Counted from the first letter of the stretch, positions 30,531 through 40,573 are shown. The stretch is 64,000 bases of DNA from Paenibacillus pabuli (GCF_023101145.1 NZ_CP073714.1:5580001-5644000), one strand, 5' to 3'. The notes: generated by a model not told the origin, from the letters alone. Made by a program: numbers and translations.

Positions 30531-31325
30531 ATGGAATTTATGTACGAAGATGAAAGACTTGCAGTGAGCGTTATTCGAGCCATTCACACTGGAGATATTC
30601 CATCGTTACAGCAACTGCTGGCAGAGCATCCGAGATTGGCAAAGATAAGAATCTTGGAAAGAAAGCCTGACAACATAGATTCAGACTCTAGTACCTCTCG
30701 AACGCTGCTGCACGTGGTGACGGATTGGCCGGGGCACTTCCCTCATGGAGCGGATACCGTACGAGTATTGACCAAGTTCGGTGCGGACGTGAATGCTCCT
30801 TTTGTCGGTCCACATATCGAGACACCTTTGCATTGGGCTGCAAGCTCCAATGACGTTCAAGTGCTCGATGCCCTTCTTGATGCAGGCGCAGACATTGAAG
30901 CGCCTGGCGCGGTGATCGCCGGTGGTACGCCGCTGGACGATGCTATTGCTTTCGCACAATGGGATACAGCACGACGCTTGGTTGAGCGCGGTGCGGTCTC
31001 TGCCCTTTGGCATGCAGCCGCTCTTGGAAATATTCACGCCATACAAGAACACTTTAAAGGAGCTCAACTCCCGGAATGTTATCCTTGGGGAACAAGCACC
31101 TCCCCTTCTCCTCCCGATGCAGTAACCGTTGCCTTCTGGTGTGCTTGCCATGGAGGTCAAAGAGATACCGCCAAATACCTTCTTGACCGAGGCGCCGAAC
31201 TGAACTGGATAGCCACCTGGGATGGAATGACTCCACTGGACACGGCCAAACGACATTCATGGGTTGAACTGATTCCCTGGCTTGAAAGTCAAGGTGCCAA
31301 ATCCGCTAGTGAGTTTCACAGGTAG
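30531..31325 (+). CDS. Ankyrin-repeat protein
   Basis: 264 residues from the ATG at 30531, supported by GGAAGGAGATTTAAAC. Ankyrin repeats: RTLLHVVTDWPGHFPHGADTVRVL, TPLHWAASSNDVQVLDALLDAGAD, TPLDDAIAFAQWDTARRLVERGA, and a C-terminal VAFWCACHGGQRDTAKYLLDRGAE. No signal peptide, so a cytoplasmic protein-binding role is expected. Follows the kinase-like gene by 50 bases, perhaps cotranscribed. Confidence 0.8.
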   Translation: MEFMYEDERLAVSVIRAIHTGDIPSLQQLLAEHPRLAKIRILERKPDNIDSDSSTSRTLLHVVTDWPGHFPHGADTVRVLTKFGADVNAPFVGPHIETPLHWAASSNDVQVLDALLDAGADIEAPGAVIAGGTPLDDAIAFAQWDTARRLVERGAVSALWHAAALGNIHAIQEHFKGAQLPECYPWGTSTSPSPPDAVTVAFWCACHGGQRDTAKYLLDRGAELNWIATWDGMTPLDTAKRHSWVELIPWLESQGAKSASEFHR

Positions 31326-31416
31326 ATGAATGGCTAGCACTGGCTAGCATGGAATTGCCAATCGCCAGTGACTGCGAACATGAAAAGGTGCAAAAAAGCT
31401 GAAATGACTGGAAAGG

Positions 31417-31447
31417 AAAAGCCCGCCATCTTTGCGGGCTTTTTTTA
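31417..31447. terminator. Terminator between convergent genes
   Basis: AAAAGCCCGC and GCGGGCTTTT with T-runs on both sides. Confidence 0.9.
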
Positions 31448-31469
31448 TCGTGCGTTAATAACGAAACGT

Positions 31470-31853
31470 TTAGCGCACGGAATCGCTTTTCCAAAGGTCG
31501 GTTGGCATTGTCTCTGCTCCGTCTTCTTGGCCGTAAAGCTTCTGCATATGCTGCACATGTCCGGCTCCCCAGTCGCTCATGGTTTGGAGCACAGGCTTCA
31601 TGAGTTGTCCGTACTCCGTAATCGAGTATTCGACCTTTGGCGGAATTTGCGCATACACTTCACGATGCACAATGTCGTGATATTCCAGTTCTTTTAACTG
31701 CTGAGTCAACATCTTTTTCGAAATATCCGGAATGGCTTTTTGTAATTCACTGAACCGCATTGTACCGTTGTTCAAGAGCCGCAGTAGAATCAATGATTTC
31801 CATTTGCCTGTGAGGATGTCCAGCGCGGTTCCGAATTTGCAATACACCGTCAT
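31470..31853 (-). CDS. HxlR-family transcription regulator
   Basis: 127 residues. Winged helix with ALDILTGKWKSLILLRLLNNGTMRFSEL, IPDISKKMLTQQLKELEYHDIV and VYAQIPPKVEYSITEYG, the standard HxlR pattern. The N-terminal Cys (MTVYCKFG) is placed like the redox-sensing Cys of YodB/HypR-type members. Divergent from the DoxX gene, which it probably controls. GTGAGGAAAAAGA is the ribosome site. Confidence 0.88.
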   Translation of the reverse strand: MTVYCKFGTALDILTGKWKSLILLRLLNNGTMRFSELQKAIPDISKKMLTQQLKELEYHDIVHREVYAQIPPKVEYSITEYGQLMKPVLQTMSDWGAGHVQHMQKLYGQEDGAETMPTDLWKSDSVR

Positions 31854-31993
31854 TCTTTTTCCTCACTTTCTGGCCATGTCAAGGTTTACTTTTGGTTACC
31901 TGGTTAGGATAAAGTGCCTACTTCCTGATTGGCCTTACTCACCTTAGTATAGAGGCAGATGTCGAAATCGAACAAGTGAGGGGACAAGAAAAG

Positions 31994-32347
31994 ATGAATG
32001 TGACGTTATGGATCGTACAAATCATATTGGCGGCAGGCTTCATATATTCGGGATGGATGAAAACCGTTCGTATCGAGTCTTCCAAAACGACATGGGCATG
32101 GGTAAATGATGTGCCAAAAACTCTCGTTGTTCTGATTGGAATCGCAGAACTACTTGGAGCGCTGGGCCTTGTTTTGCCGTGGGCGATGGACATCACTCCG
32201 GTACTTACGCCGATCGCCGCGATTGCTCTGGCTGTAGTCGCACTGCTCGGGATGCTGTTTCATATTCAGCGAAAAGAGTACCGGGAGATCGGCGTGAATA
32301 TCCTTTTTGTAGTTCTGTCGTTGATTGTTGCCATCGGAAGACTATGA
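31994..32347 (+). CDS. DoxX-family membrane protein
   Basis: 117 residues, four predicted helices. WIVQIILAAGFIYSGWMK and VVLIGIAELLGALGLVLPW are typical of DoxX/YfiP-like proteins. The ATG at 31994 is preferred over an upstream GTG, as GAGGGGACAAGAAAAG gives correct spacing. Often repressed by HxlR/MarR regulators and linked to quinone or electrophile stress; here that is inferred from the divergent HxlR gene. Confidence 0.8.
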   Translation: MNVTLWIVQIILAAGFIYSGWMKTVRIESSKTTWAWVNDVPKTLVVLIGIAELLGALGLVLPWAMDITPVLTPIAAIALAVVALLGMLFHIQRKEYREIGVNILFVVLSLIVAIGRL

Positions 32348-32462
32348 AGGAGAATCGGAGGAACAACCTGATCTCTGCGGCCCGGCTGCCTTGGAAGGAG
32401 CGCAAGATGCTGAGGAGAATCCCGATAACTGCGGGGAGAGAATAGTTACATGTAGGCACCAG

Positions 32463-32490
32463 AAAACCCGCAATCTTCGCGGTTTTTTTT
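32463..32490 (+). terminator. Terminator
   Basis: AAAACCCGC and GCGGTTTTTTTT (one unpaired C), between the DoxX gene and the convergent regulator. Confidence 0.75.
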
Positions 32491-32498
32491 GAACTTGA

Positions 32499-33332
32499 CT
32501 ATGAACTGCTAACCATTAAATATTGCTTCAACCGAGCCTTGGTTTCGGTATATGGCATGTAGATCATGATCCGGCGATCCGGGTCATTGGGGAATTGCAG
32601 CGTAATGTGGTCAAACTCCATGGCACCAAGGTTGGTATGGTGAATTATTTTATAACCATCAAGGGTGCCCGGTGTTTCGTGACACGACCATAACCGAGTG
32701 AAATCGGGACTTACTTTCTTCAGATCATCAATTAACGTTTGGAACGAGACATCCTCCAAATAGCGGGCCCTACCCGTACGGAATTCGGTGACGATCCTTT
32801 GTGCGACCGCTTCCCAGTCCTCAGAACCTTCTCTCCAGGAAGGAACGGTAAAATGACGCCAGATCAGATTGTAATCATGCGGCGGTGACGGCTCGTTAAT
32901 CTCTAATACTGCATCAGCTGCCCTGTTCCAGGCGAGGAAATCCCACTTCTTCCCGAGCACATAGGCCGGATTCGGATTAAGTTCGTCCAGCATCTTCTGA
33001 ATGGAGGGGTCGATCCTCCCATCTTCTGCAGACATGTGAGGCGGCAGCGACTCTCCAGCCAAAAGAAAAAGATGCCTGCGCTCATCGGGCGTCAGCTTGA
33101 GCGCGGAGGCCAGACTCTCCAGCACGCCTACGGAAGGCCTGATATTCCTCCCCTGCTCAAGCCTCGTATACCATGAAGGTCCTATGTTGGCGAGCTGGGC
33201 AACCTCCTCGCGGCGCAGCCCTTCTGTTCGGCGACGATGACTGGTCGGCAACCCGACATCTGGGGGAGAAATCGAACTTCTTACTTTACGCAAGAACTGT
33301 CCCAAGGCCAAACGTCGTTCGTTATCATCCAA
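32499..33332 (-). CDS. XRE regulator with MmyB-like ligand domain
   Basis: 277 residues. The helix-turn-helix at about 30-75 (TEGLRREEVAQLANIGPSWYTRLEQGR) is followed by an MmyB-like PAS-fold domain (YVLGKKWDFLAWNRAADAVL, NLIWRHFTVPSWR, LWSCHETPGTLDGYKIIHHTNLG). Members bind fatty-acid-like ligands and usually control an adjacent divergent short-chain dehydrogenase, exactly the arrangement here. Confidence 0.88.
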   Translation of the reverse strand: MDDNERRLALGQFLRKVRSSISPPDVGLPTSHRRRTEGLRREEVAQLANIGPSWYTRLEQGRNIRPSVGVLESLASALKLTPDERRHLFLLAGESLPPHMSAEDGRIDPSIQKMLDELNPNPAYVLGKKWDFLAWNRAADAVLEINEPSPPHDYNLIWRHFTVPSWREGSEDWEAVAQRIVTEFRTGRARYLEDVSFQTLIDDLKKVSPDFTRLWSCHETPGTLDGYKIIHHTNLGAMEFDHITLQFPNDPDRRIMIYMPYTETKARLKQYLMVSSS

Positions 33333-33459
33333 GAATAAATCCTCCTTATCCTGACACTCGGAAGCCTAGGCTCAAGAAGGCTCTCGTCCCGAGATAATAG
33401 CCAAAGTATACTCAAGGTGCTTGAAGATTACAATATGCCAGCGGCAAAGGAGAATGGAT

Positions 33460-34251
33460 ATGGTTAACATTTCAGAGGCAGCATACATTTCAGGAAATAT
33501 ATTGAGCGGCAAAGTGGCTATGGTGACGGGAGCCAGCCGGGGAATCGGCGCTGCAGCCGCCAGATTGTTTGCAGAGCAAGGTGCATCCGTGATGCTTGTT
33601 GCTAGAACGGAATCCGAGTTGAGAAAAGTGACAGAGGATATCACGACAGCTGGCGGTAACGCAGATTACGTCGCAGCCGATCTATCCAGTGCAAACGGAA
33701 TTGAGCAAGCGGTCCAGGCAACCATTGAAAGGTTCGGACGACTTGATGCCGCCTTTAACAACGCCGGAATCGCCGTTCATATGTCTTCACTGCTCGATGA
33801 GACCGAAGAAGCTTTTGATCAGGTGCAGGCTGTAAACTACAAAGGCATCTGGTTGGCCATGAAAGCACAGATCAAAGCTATGCTGGAAACCGCCGGATCA
33901 GGCGCGATTGTCAATACTAGCAGTGTAGGCAGCCTAAAAGGCAATGCCGGTCTGGGGTCTTATGCAGCCTCCAAACGCGGAGTCAACAGTCTCACCCAAA
34001 CAGCAGCCATCGAATATGGTCCGGCAGGCATTCGAATCAATGCGATTGCGCCCGGAACCACGCTAACCGAGATGATCCAGCAATGGGTAGCAGTCGATCC
34101 CGATATTATTGAAAAAATCAGTGCAATGACGCCCCTCCGGCGCGCCGCTGAACCGATGGAAATTGCTCAGGCAGCAGCCTGGTTACTAAGTGATAACGCC
34201 TCCTTCATTACTGGAGTCATTTTACCGGTAGACGGTGGGCTAACCGCGTAA
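33460..34251 (+). CDS. Short-chain dehydrogenase/reductase
   Basis: 263 residues from the ATG at 33460 after AAAGGAGAATGGAT. Cofactor motif TGASRGIG, NNAG, catalytic Ser in NTSSVGS and YAASK (Tyr-x3-Lys), and a terminal GVILPVDGG. All catalytic residues are present. The oxidised substrate is unknown. Divergent from the MmyB-type regulator, so likely induced through it. Confidence 0.88.
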   Translation: MVNISEAAYISGNILSGKVAMVTGASRGIGAAAARLFAEQGASVMLVARTESELRKVTEDITTAGGNADYVAADLSSANGIEQAVQATIERFGRLDAAFNNAGIAVHMSSLLDETEEAFDQVQAVNYKGIWLAMKAQIKAMLETAGSGAIVNTSSVGSLKGNAGLGSYAASKRGVNSLTQTAAIEYGPAGIRINAIAPGTTLTEMIQQWVAVDPDIIEKISAMTPLRRAAEPMEIAQAAAWLLSDNASFITGVILPVDGGLTA

Positions 34252-34321
34252 AGCGATTATGCCCCCCTCTTCCCCATTTCAGATTAAATTTTAACTATAT
34301 ATTGTTAGGCAATATTAAAAT

Positions 34322-34350
34322 GGCCGTGCGGAGCTTGTATCGCGGCCTTT
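34322..34350 (+). terminator. Terminator of the SDR gene
   Basis: GGCCG and CGCGGCC followed by TTTT. Confidence 0.55.
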
Positions 34351-34656
34351 TGCTGCTGTTCTTTTTCAACCTATAAAACTGTATGCGCACCTGCTTGTAA
34401 CAAGATTCACAATTGCACATACCAATCGGTAACGTGTAGGACATAGGTCTCTTTTTCACCGTGTTTCACAGAAATACCTTTATAACTGAGATAAAATCAA
34501 CGATAAATAACAGTGAGCACAACAGTCTCCCATGTGCAGAGTCATGTAAATCTTTTGCCCATGAGAGGAGTTGCAGACGAAGAAATCCAGCTCACGAGAA
34601 CGGGAAATAAAAGAATGTCCTGCCTGAAGGGCGAGAACAAAAAAAGGAGTAGTGAT
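34351..34656 (+). other. Leader region of the GH81 gene
   Basis: About 300 bases. It is formally open in frame with the enzyme, but lacks a signal peptide or ribosome site before 34,657, so it is treated as untranslated. Candidate -10 boxes lie near 34,490 (TAAAAT). It might fold, but no known riboswitch was recognised. Confidence 0.35.
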
Positions 34657-37600
34657 ATGAAAAGAAAGCTTCATCGAAAGCGCAACACTCGTAACCTGTG
34701 TACTAATCTGTTGCTGTCCATCCTATTATGGATCAGCACTATCCCGCTCTGGCCTGCACCTGCAGCTCAAGCCGCGGAAGCGCAAAATGATTTAATATCC
34801 CTGAACAGACCCGTCTATAGCTCCTCGTCATTGGGCGGAAATACAGCGGATCACGTCGTGGACGGCGATGAGAATACTCGCTGGGAAAGTGTATGGCAGC
34901 AGGACCCGCAGTGGATCTATGTCGACTTGGGTGCAAGTGCAGACATCTCTAAGATCGCTGTGAAATGGGAGAACGCATATGCCACAGCATTTGACTTCGA
35001 GGTATCCGAGGACGAAATTCATTGGCAATCCGTGTATTCGACGACCAAAGGCCAAGGTGGATGGACGGAAGCCGAGGTTAAGGCCAAAGGGCGCTATGTG
35101 CGCTTGTTCAGCCACAAGCGGGCGCAGCAGGCCTACGGCATCTCCGTCTACGAATTCAATGTATACGGCACGGGCGGAGCTAACCAACCTCCTAAACCGA
35201 AAACAGCCAATCTGGCTCTGGATAAAAAAGCAACCGCGTCTTCAGTAGAAATCGACGAACCGAGCAGATCGGCTGAGGACAAGGCCAAAATGGAAGAGCG
35301 GAATTACCTGGCACAGAATGTAACCGATAACAGCAGAGATACGCGCTGGTCTTCCGTTTACAAGGATCAAGAATGGATCTATGTGGACCTTGGGGAAATC
35401 CGCCAAATCGGGCGCGTATCCCTCCAATGGGAAAACGCTTTCGGTCGTGCATACGATATCCAGGTTTCGGACGATGCACAGGAATGGACAACCGTATATC
35501 GCGAGTTGAACAGCTCCGGAGGACGCGACGATATTCCGTTATATGCTGAGGCGCGTTATGTGAAAATGGCGGGCCACGGCAGAGGGACAACCAGTGGGTA
35601 TTCGCTGTATACGTTTGAGGTTTATGAATATCTCGAAGGCGATACAAAACCCGTTTATGATTTTCCCACGATTCCGGAGGCTTCTGCGGTGCAGGTCGGC
35701 GCGGGAAGTTACGCCATCAACGATATTACGATGCTGCAGCCAAAAGACCCGAAATACCGCACTTCCAACCTAACCTCCCCGATTCCGTCGAATGGTTGGT
35801 GGCAGTCGATTCTCGTTTCCAATCTGGGCGACGGAAACAGTCTGGTCACTCTCCCGCTAAAAAGTCGCTATACCAAGCAGGGCCTTCATATTTTGAATCC
35901 AGGGGAAGGCTATGTTTCTAGCGACGGCGCATCCATGGATGCCGATGGCGAACCCGATTTGATTATGACGACAAGCAACATGAATCCGGCCGATATCGTC
36001 ACAAAGGTCGCCGACTATGGTGATTATTCCGTAAATATCATCATGAGCGATGATGATACGGCCAAGATGAACACAACATTTGTGAAAGGTTCACCGTTCC
36101 TGTACAACACCTTTGAAAATCCGGATGCGATCGTCCTTCGGTCTCCCAATATTACGCGGCTGTTCGATGATCAGAATCAGGAGATCCTGCTGAAGGATGG
36201 AGAAACACTGACGGCCGATCATATCGGAATCGAAGTGACCAATCAGGATAAGGCGCCGAAACCGCAAACCTTTGTGCGAAGCTATGGGGTATTCGCGCCC
36301 GAAGGCACCGTGTTCATGAAGCTGGGCAATACGATCAAAATTAAGCTGGGGCAAGGCGGAAATTACCTGTCGCTGGCAACGCTTCCGTCTGCAGCGCAAT
36401 TGCCGGAATATTATCAGCATGCCTATGCTTTTGTGACAGATACGCGGGTGGATTACAATTATGATGAGCATACCTCGCTCGTAACGACTACCTTCAACTC
36501 CGTCACTGAAACGAAACGGCCGGACTTTTCACCGGAAACGCTGATCGCCTTGTTTCCGCATCAATGGAAACTGGCGACCACACCGCTAACGGAACTGACT
36601 TATCCTTCGATTCGCGGACTTATGAAGGTAAGTGCAGGCAACTCCTTTACAACACAGGACCGTTTCTACGGCATCATTCCACAATTCGTGGAGCCGGACG
36701 ATCCTACCTATTCCCGTGCGCAATTAACGAGTTATCTGGATCAGCTGGATGCCGATGTTTCGGGCAATTTGATGAGCGAGGACCCCTACTGGCAGGGCAA
36801 AAAACTTCATCCACTAGCACTGGGAGTTTTGATCAGCGACCAATTGGGAGATACCGAGCGACGAGACCATTACCTCTCCGTGCTCAGAACCATTCTGACC
36901 GATTGGTATACTTATTCGCCGGATGAACCTCTCCATTCGTATTATTTCTATTACTCGGATGATTGGGGAACCGTCTTCCCTTACGGCAGCGGGTTCGGGG
37001 TTAACACCGGACTGACAGATCATCATTTTACTTATGGATACTATGCTTTTGCATCAGCTGTACTAGCAACATATGACAAAGAGTTTTTACAAGATTACGG
37101 AGACATGGTTGAACTCTTGATTCGGGATTACGCCAATCCTTCACGGACAGACGATCAGTTTCCATGGCTCCGCAATTTCGATCCATATGAGGGGCATTCC
37201 TGGGCAGGGGGTTACGCAGACAACCGAAGCGGAAACAACCAGGAAGCCGCAGGTGAGGCCCTGTTTAGCTGGGTCGGTCAATATATGTGGGGCGAGGTTA
37301 CCGGGAACAAAGCGTACCGCGATACGGGTATATGGGGCTTTGTGACTGAAGAAAAAGCCGCTGAGCAGTACTGGTTCAACTATGACCAGGATAACTGGCT
37401 GAAAGATTACAAGCATGCAACCGTGGGCCATGTCTATGGCAGCGCTTATTTGTACGGAACGTATTTTTCAGGTGATCCGGAGCATATTTACGGCATTCAT
37501 TGGCTGCCGCCAGCCGAGTGGATGACCTATTATGGCCGTGATCCGCAAAAAACCAATGATCTCTACAATGGACTTATCAAGGATCTGGGTGGTCAGCCGG

Positions 37601-39627
37601 AACGCTCATGGGAGCATATTATCTGGCCATTCCAATCCATTGGCGACCCGCAAGGCGCTCTGGCCAAATGGGATACAAGCCGGATGCAGCAAAATGAAGT
37701 ATTTAATGCCTATTGGTTCATTCACAGCATGGTTTCAACGGGAACGCGTACGATGGATATCTGGGCAGACGATCCAGCTGTAACCATCTATGAAAAGGAC
37801 GGTGTCTATACGGCGCAAATCTGGAATCCGTCCGATGCAGTCAAGTCTGTACGCTTCTACAATGCCAATGGCGCTTTGGGTTCAGCTACCGTGTATGCCA
37901 AGGCGCAAGTGAAGGTTAATCCGCTTGAAAACACTGTGCTGGAGCAGCCGGATGTTTCCAGCGGCGTTCAATATCTCGATCGCAGCAAATGGATCATTAC
38001 AGCTTCCTCCAGTTCGGAACCAGTGCAGCATCTGATCGATGGTGATTTGGCCACCCGTTGGTCCTCCGGACAACTACAGAAGCCCGGAGATTGGCTCCAC
38101 ATTGATCTGGGAGACGAGCAATCACTGGATACGTTGTTCATGAACTCTGGTACGAATTGGGGAGATTATGCCCGCGATTACGAAATCTACATTTCCCAGG
38201 ATGACGAAAATTGGAACGAGGCTATTGCCCGCGGTACGGGGACCTCACCGAGTCTGGCAGTCGATTTGGGGATGCAAAAGGCGCGTTACGTAAAAATCGT
38301 GCTGACAGCATCTGCAGATAGTTGGTGGTCCATCTCCGAACTGAAACTCGCCAGGTTCGGCAAACCTGCGGAGACACCAGAATTGCCGCTGCCTGGATCA
38401 CTCACAGACCGTTCCTCCTGGATCGTAACGGCTTCCTCCACACAAGGTAGGGATGTAGCGGCCAATATGCTGGACGGAGAACGCAATACCCTCTGGACGA
38501 ATGGCCGCAAGCAGTCAAAGGGACAGTGGATCAAGCTAGACCTGGGACAAACAAGCCGCTTTGATTCAGTCGAACTGGACTCAGGCAATGCAAAAAACGA
38601 CTATCCGCGAGAATATCGACTGTACGTTTCTGATGACGGTGAAAACTGGGGTAACCCGGTAGCAGGTGGCGAAGGAACATCTGGAGTAACGTCCATTACG
38701 TTCCCTGAGCAAAATGCACGTTATGTGAAAATCGTACAGATCGGCGAGGCCGATCTATGGTGGTCTGTCTCCGAACTATATGTTCATCATTACGGAATTG
38801 GCAAACAGAAACGCTTACTGCCAAATGCATGGTCCGTGACCGCTTCTTCGGGAGAAGAGGCAGCTGCTATGCTTGATGGCAACCAGGAAACACGCTGGAC
38901 CTCAGGTCAGGAGCAGGCCGGCGGCGAATGGATTCAATTGGATCTGGGCACTCCGCAGCCCGTGGATCAGATTGTGATGGACAGCGCCCACAGCAGCGAG
39001 GACTACGCGCGCAGCTATGAGTTGTACACGTCTCTGGATGGCGAACATTGGGGCGAGCCGGTGGCCTCAGGAGAAGCTCAAGGAGCAGTGGTAACCTTAG
39101 CCTTTCCACTTGAAACGACCCGCTTCATTAAAGTAGTGCAGACAGGCACGGATTCCCACTGGTGGTCAGTTGCTGAATTAAAGCTCTATACCGCCGACAA
39201 TTCACTGTGGATGCCAGATGAAGACGATGCTCTGCTCCCTGCTGAACTTGATCGCACTCGTTGGACCGTGACCGCTTCTACGTATGCCGATGCCACAGCC
39301 ATGCTTGATGACGATCTGAACTCCCGCTGGACATCTTCCGCAGGACAAAGCGCGGGTCAGTGGATTCAACTCGATCTGGGGAGCGTACAGAGCTTCAGCC
39401 GATTAAGCATGGACTCAGGCGGCAGCAGCAATGACTATGCCCGCGGATTCCAGATACTAACTTCCGAAGACGGAGAACATTGGAAACCGATTGTGGATAA
39501 TCAAGGGACAGGCGCGACTATCATGGAATCCTTCCCCAAACAAACGGTGCGGTATGTGAAAATCGTATTGACCACGGACACGCCTGAGTGGTGGTGGTCG
39601 ATTGCCGAATTGAAGCTTTATCATTAA
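34657..39627 (+). CDS. Secreted GH81 endo-beta-1,3-glucanase with six discoidin-like modules
   Basis: 1,656 residues from the ATG at 34657 (AAAGGAGTAGTGAT). Signal peptide about 1-40 (LLLSILLWISTIPLW, AQAAEA). Two discoidin modules (about 45-175 and 185-325) precede the GH81 core (about 335-1085): NGWWQSILVSNLGDG, GLTDHHFTYGYYAFA with the catalytic-site Asp, NNQEAAGEALFSW with paired Glu, and SWEHIIWPFQSIGDP. Four further discoidin modules (about 1100-1655) each have TASS, LDGxxxTRWTSG, WIQLDLG and RYVKIV...WWSxxELKLY. Known activity: endo-cleavage of beta-1,3-glucans such as fungal wall glucan. The extra modules should bind polysaccharide. Monocistronic. Confidence 0.9.
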   Translation: MKRKLHRKRNTRNLCTNLLLSILLWISTIPLWPAPAAQAAEAQNDLISLNRPVYSSSSLGGNTADHVVDGDENTRWESVWQQDPQWIYVDLGASADISKIAVKWENAYATAFDFEVSEDEIHWQSVYSTTKGQGGWTEAEVKAKGRYVRLFSHKRAQQAYGISVYEFNVYGTGGANQPPKPKTANLALDKKATASSVEIDEPSRSAEDKAKMEERNYLAQNVTDNSRDTRWSSVYKDQEWIYVDLGEIRQIGRVSLQWENAFGRAYDIQVSDDAQEWTTVYRELNSSGGRDDIPLYAEARYVKMAGHGRGTTSGYSLYTFEVYEYLEGDTKPVYDFPTIPEASAVQVGAGSYAINDITMLQPKDPKYRTSNLTSPIPSNGWWQSILVSNLGDGNSLVTLPLKSRYTKQGLHILNPGEGYVSSDGASMDADGEPDLIMTTSNMNPADIVTKVADYGDYSVNIIMSDDDTAKMNTTFVKGSPFLYNTFENPDAIVLRSPNITRLFDDQNQEILLKDGETLTADHIGIEVTNQDKAPKPQTFVRSYGVFAPEGTVFMKLGNTIKIKLGQGGNYLSLATLPSAAQLPEYYQHAYAFVTDTRVDYNYDEHTSLVTTTFNSVTETKRPDFSPETLIALFPHQWKLATTPLTELTYPSIRGLMKVSAGNSFTTQDRFYGIIPQFVEPDDPTYSRAQLTSYLDQLDADVSGNLMSEDPYWQGKKLHPLALGVLISDQLGDTERRDHYLSVLRTILTDWYTYSPDEPLHSYYFYYSDDWGTVFPYGSGFGVNTGLTDHHFTYGYYAFASAVLATYDKEFLQDYGDMVELLIRDYANPSRTDDQFPWLRNFDPYEGHSWAGGYADNRSGNNQEAAGEALFSWVGQYMWGEVTGNKAYRDTGIWGFVTEEKAAEQYWFNYDQDNWLKDYKHATVGHVYGSAYLYGTYFSGDPEHIYGIHWLPPAEWMTYYGRDPQKTNDLYNGLIKDLGGQPERSWEHIIWPFQSIGDPQGALAKWDTSRMQQNEVFNAYWFIHSMVSTGTRTMDIWADDPAVTIYEKDGVYTAQIWNPSDAVKSVRFYNANGALGSATVYAKAQVKVNPLENTVLEQPDVSSGVQYLDRSKWIITASSSSEPVQHLIDGDLATRWSSGQLQKPGDWLHIDLGDEQSLDTLFMNSGTNWGDYARDYEIYISQDDENWNEAIARGTGTSPSLAVDLGMQKARYVKIVLTASADSWWSISELKLARFGKPAETPELPLPGSLTDRSSWIVTASSTQGRDVAANMLDGERNTLWTNGRKQSKGQWIKLDLGQTSRFDSVELDSGNAKNDYPREYRLYVSDDGENWGNPVAGGEGTSGVTSITFPEQNARYVKIVQIGEADLWWSVSELYVHHYGIGKQKRLLPNAWSVTASSGEEAAAMLDGNQETRWTSGQEQAGGEWIQLDLGTPQPVDQIVMDSAHSSEDYARSYELYTSLDGEHWGEPVASGEAQGAVVTLAFPLETTRFIKVVQTGTDSHWWSVAELKLYTADNSLWMPDEDDALLPAELDRTRWTVTASTYADATAMLDDDLNSRWTSSAGQSAGQWIQLDLGSVQSFSRLSMDSGGSSNDYARGFQILTSEDGEHWKPIVDNQGTGATIMESFPKQTVRYVKIVLTTDTPEWWWSIAELKLYH

Positions 39628-39660
39628 ACACGATGGATGATGCATAAGTGTTATGTACTA

Positions 39661-39700
39661 ACAGCCTCTGTCCCCTGCTTTGCAGGACAGAGGCTGTTTC
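39661..39700 (+). terminator. Terminator of the GH81 gene
   Basis: ACAGCCTCTGTCC and GGACAGAGGCTGT, 13 pairs, then TTTCC. Confidence 0.85.
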
Positions 39701-39819
39701 CTGTGTTTATAGTGGAATAGTCCACATGGTAGTATTGCTATGCCTGACGCTTGCTGGATTCCAAGCGGGCTTCAGAGGTGTTCTTTTATCGTTATAACAA
39801 TGTTAGATGAAGTAATTCT

Positions 39820-40374
39820 TCATGCTGTTGGCTCCCCCATCTCATTCTGAACCTTAAAGATAGAGCGGATATAATCCTGGGCACTTTGGTTTATCTCTTC
39901 ATCTGTTGCCTGAAATGATGCACCGAAGACTGCAAAATACGGTAATGCGATTGCGCCCACATGATTGATGCTGGCTTTGAAAGGTGCAATCACCTCATCT
40001 ACAGTAAAGGAGACGGAACCTTCCGGCGAGTAATTTTCTTTTTTATCACCAATGGATATGGCGAGGCTCAGCTTTTTCCCGTGCAGTTTATTGCCTGATG
40101 ATCCATACGCCCATCCGTAAGTAAAAACATCATCAAACCACTTTTTGAGCAAAGGCGGATAGCTGTACCAATATAGCGGAAACTGCAGGACGATATGATC
40201 ATATGCTTCGAGCAGCTTCTGCTCTCGGGAAACATCGATGTTCCAGTCAGGATACGCTTCGTAAATCTCATGGATTTTAATATCGCTTGAGTGTAGCAGC
40301 AACTCCTCTTTCCATCGCTGATTCACTCTCGAAACCTCTATATTGGGATGTGCTAGAATGACAAGTGTTTTCAT
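39820..40374 (-). CDS. Flavodoxin-fold NAD(P)H oxidoreductase (YwrO/KefF-like)
   Basis: 184 residues from the ATG at 40374. VILAHPN at the N-terminus, IVLQFPLYWYSYPPLLKKWFDDVFTYGWAYG and the LALPYFAVFG-type end are typical of NAD(P)H:quinone oxidoreductases. Two-electron reduction of quinones with FMN or FAD is the known role. Divergent from an HxlR gene with a long operator palindrome in between. Confidence 0.85.
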   Translation of the reverse strand: MKTLVILAHPNIEVSRVNQRWKEELLLHSSDIKIHEIYEAYPDWNIDVSREQKLLEAYDHIVLQFPLYWYSYPPLLKKWFDDVFTYGWAYGSSGNKLHGKKLSLAISIGDKKENYSPEGSVSFTVDEVIAPFKASINHVGAIALPYFAVFGASFQATDEEINQSAQDYIRSIFKVQNEMGEPTA

Positions 40375-40455
40375 GATTAACATTCCTTTCTCGGTTCAAC
40401 TTCAAACTTCTTTTTTGAATATGGCCATTATCATATAAGCCTGGGCAAAAGAAAA

Positions 40456-40494
40456 TACACACTCGAAAGTAAGATGGTTACTTCAAAGTGTGTA
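40456..40494. promoter_or_regulatory. Long operator palindrome between oxidoreductase and HxlR genes
   Basis: TACACACTCGAAAGTAA, five bases, TTACTTCAAAGTGTGTA. Fourteen of seventeen positions pair. Core AGTAA-N5-TTACT fits HxlR-type sites. It lies about 80 bases before both start codons. Confidence 0.7.
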
Positions 40495-40573
40495 TGGACT
40501 TCATCAGCCATATTGTGAGAAAATGAATATTTATACCACATCAACAGATGTAACATGAACGAGGTGAACGGTC

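Noticed and set aside
32345-32446. 33-codon frame overlapping the DoxX stop
   Set aside because: No ribosome site of its own and no conserved features; probably chance.
34400-34650. Possible riboswitch before the GH81 gene
   Set aside because: Several short complementary stretches exist, but I could not match any known aptamer core.
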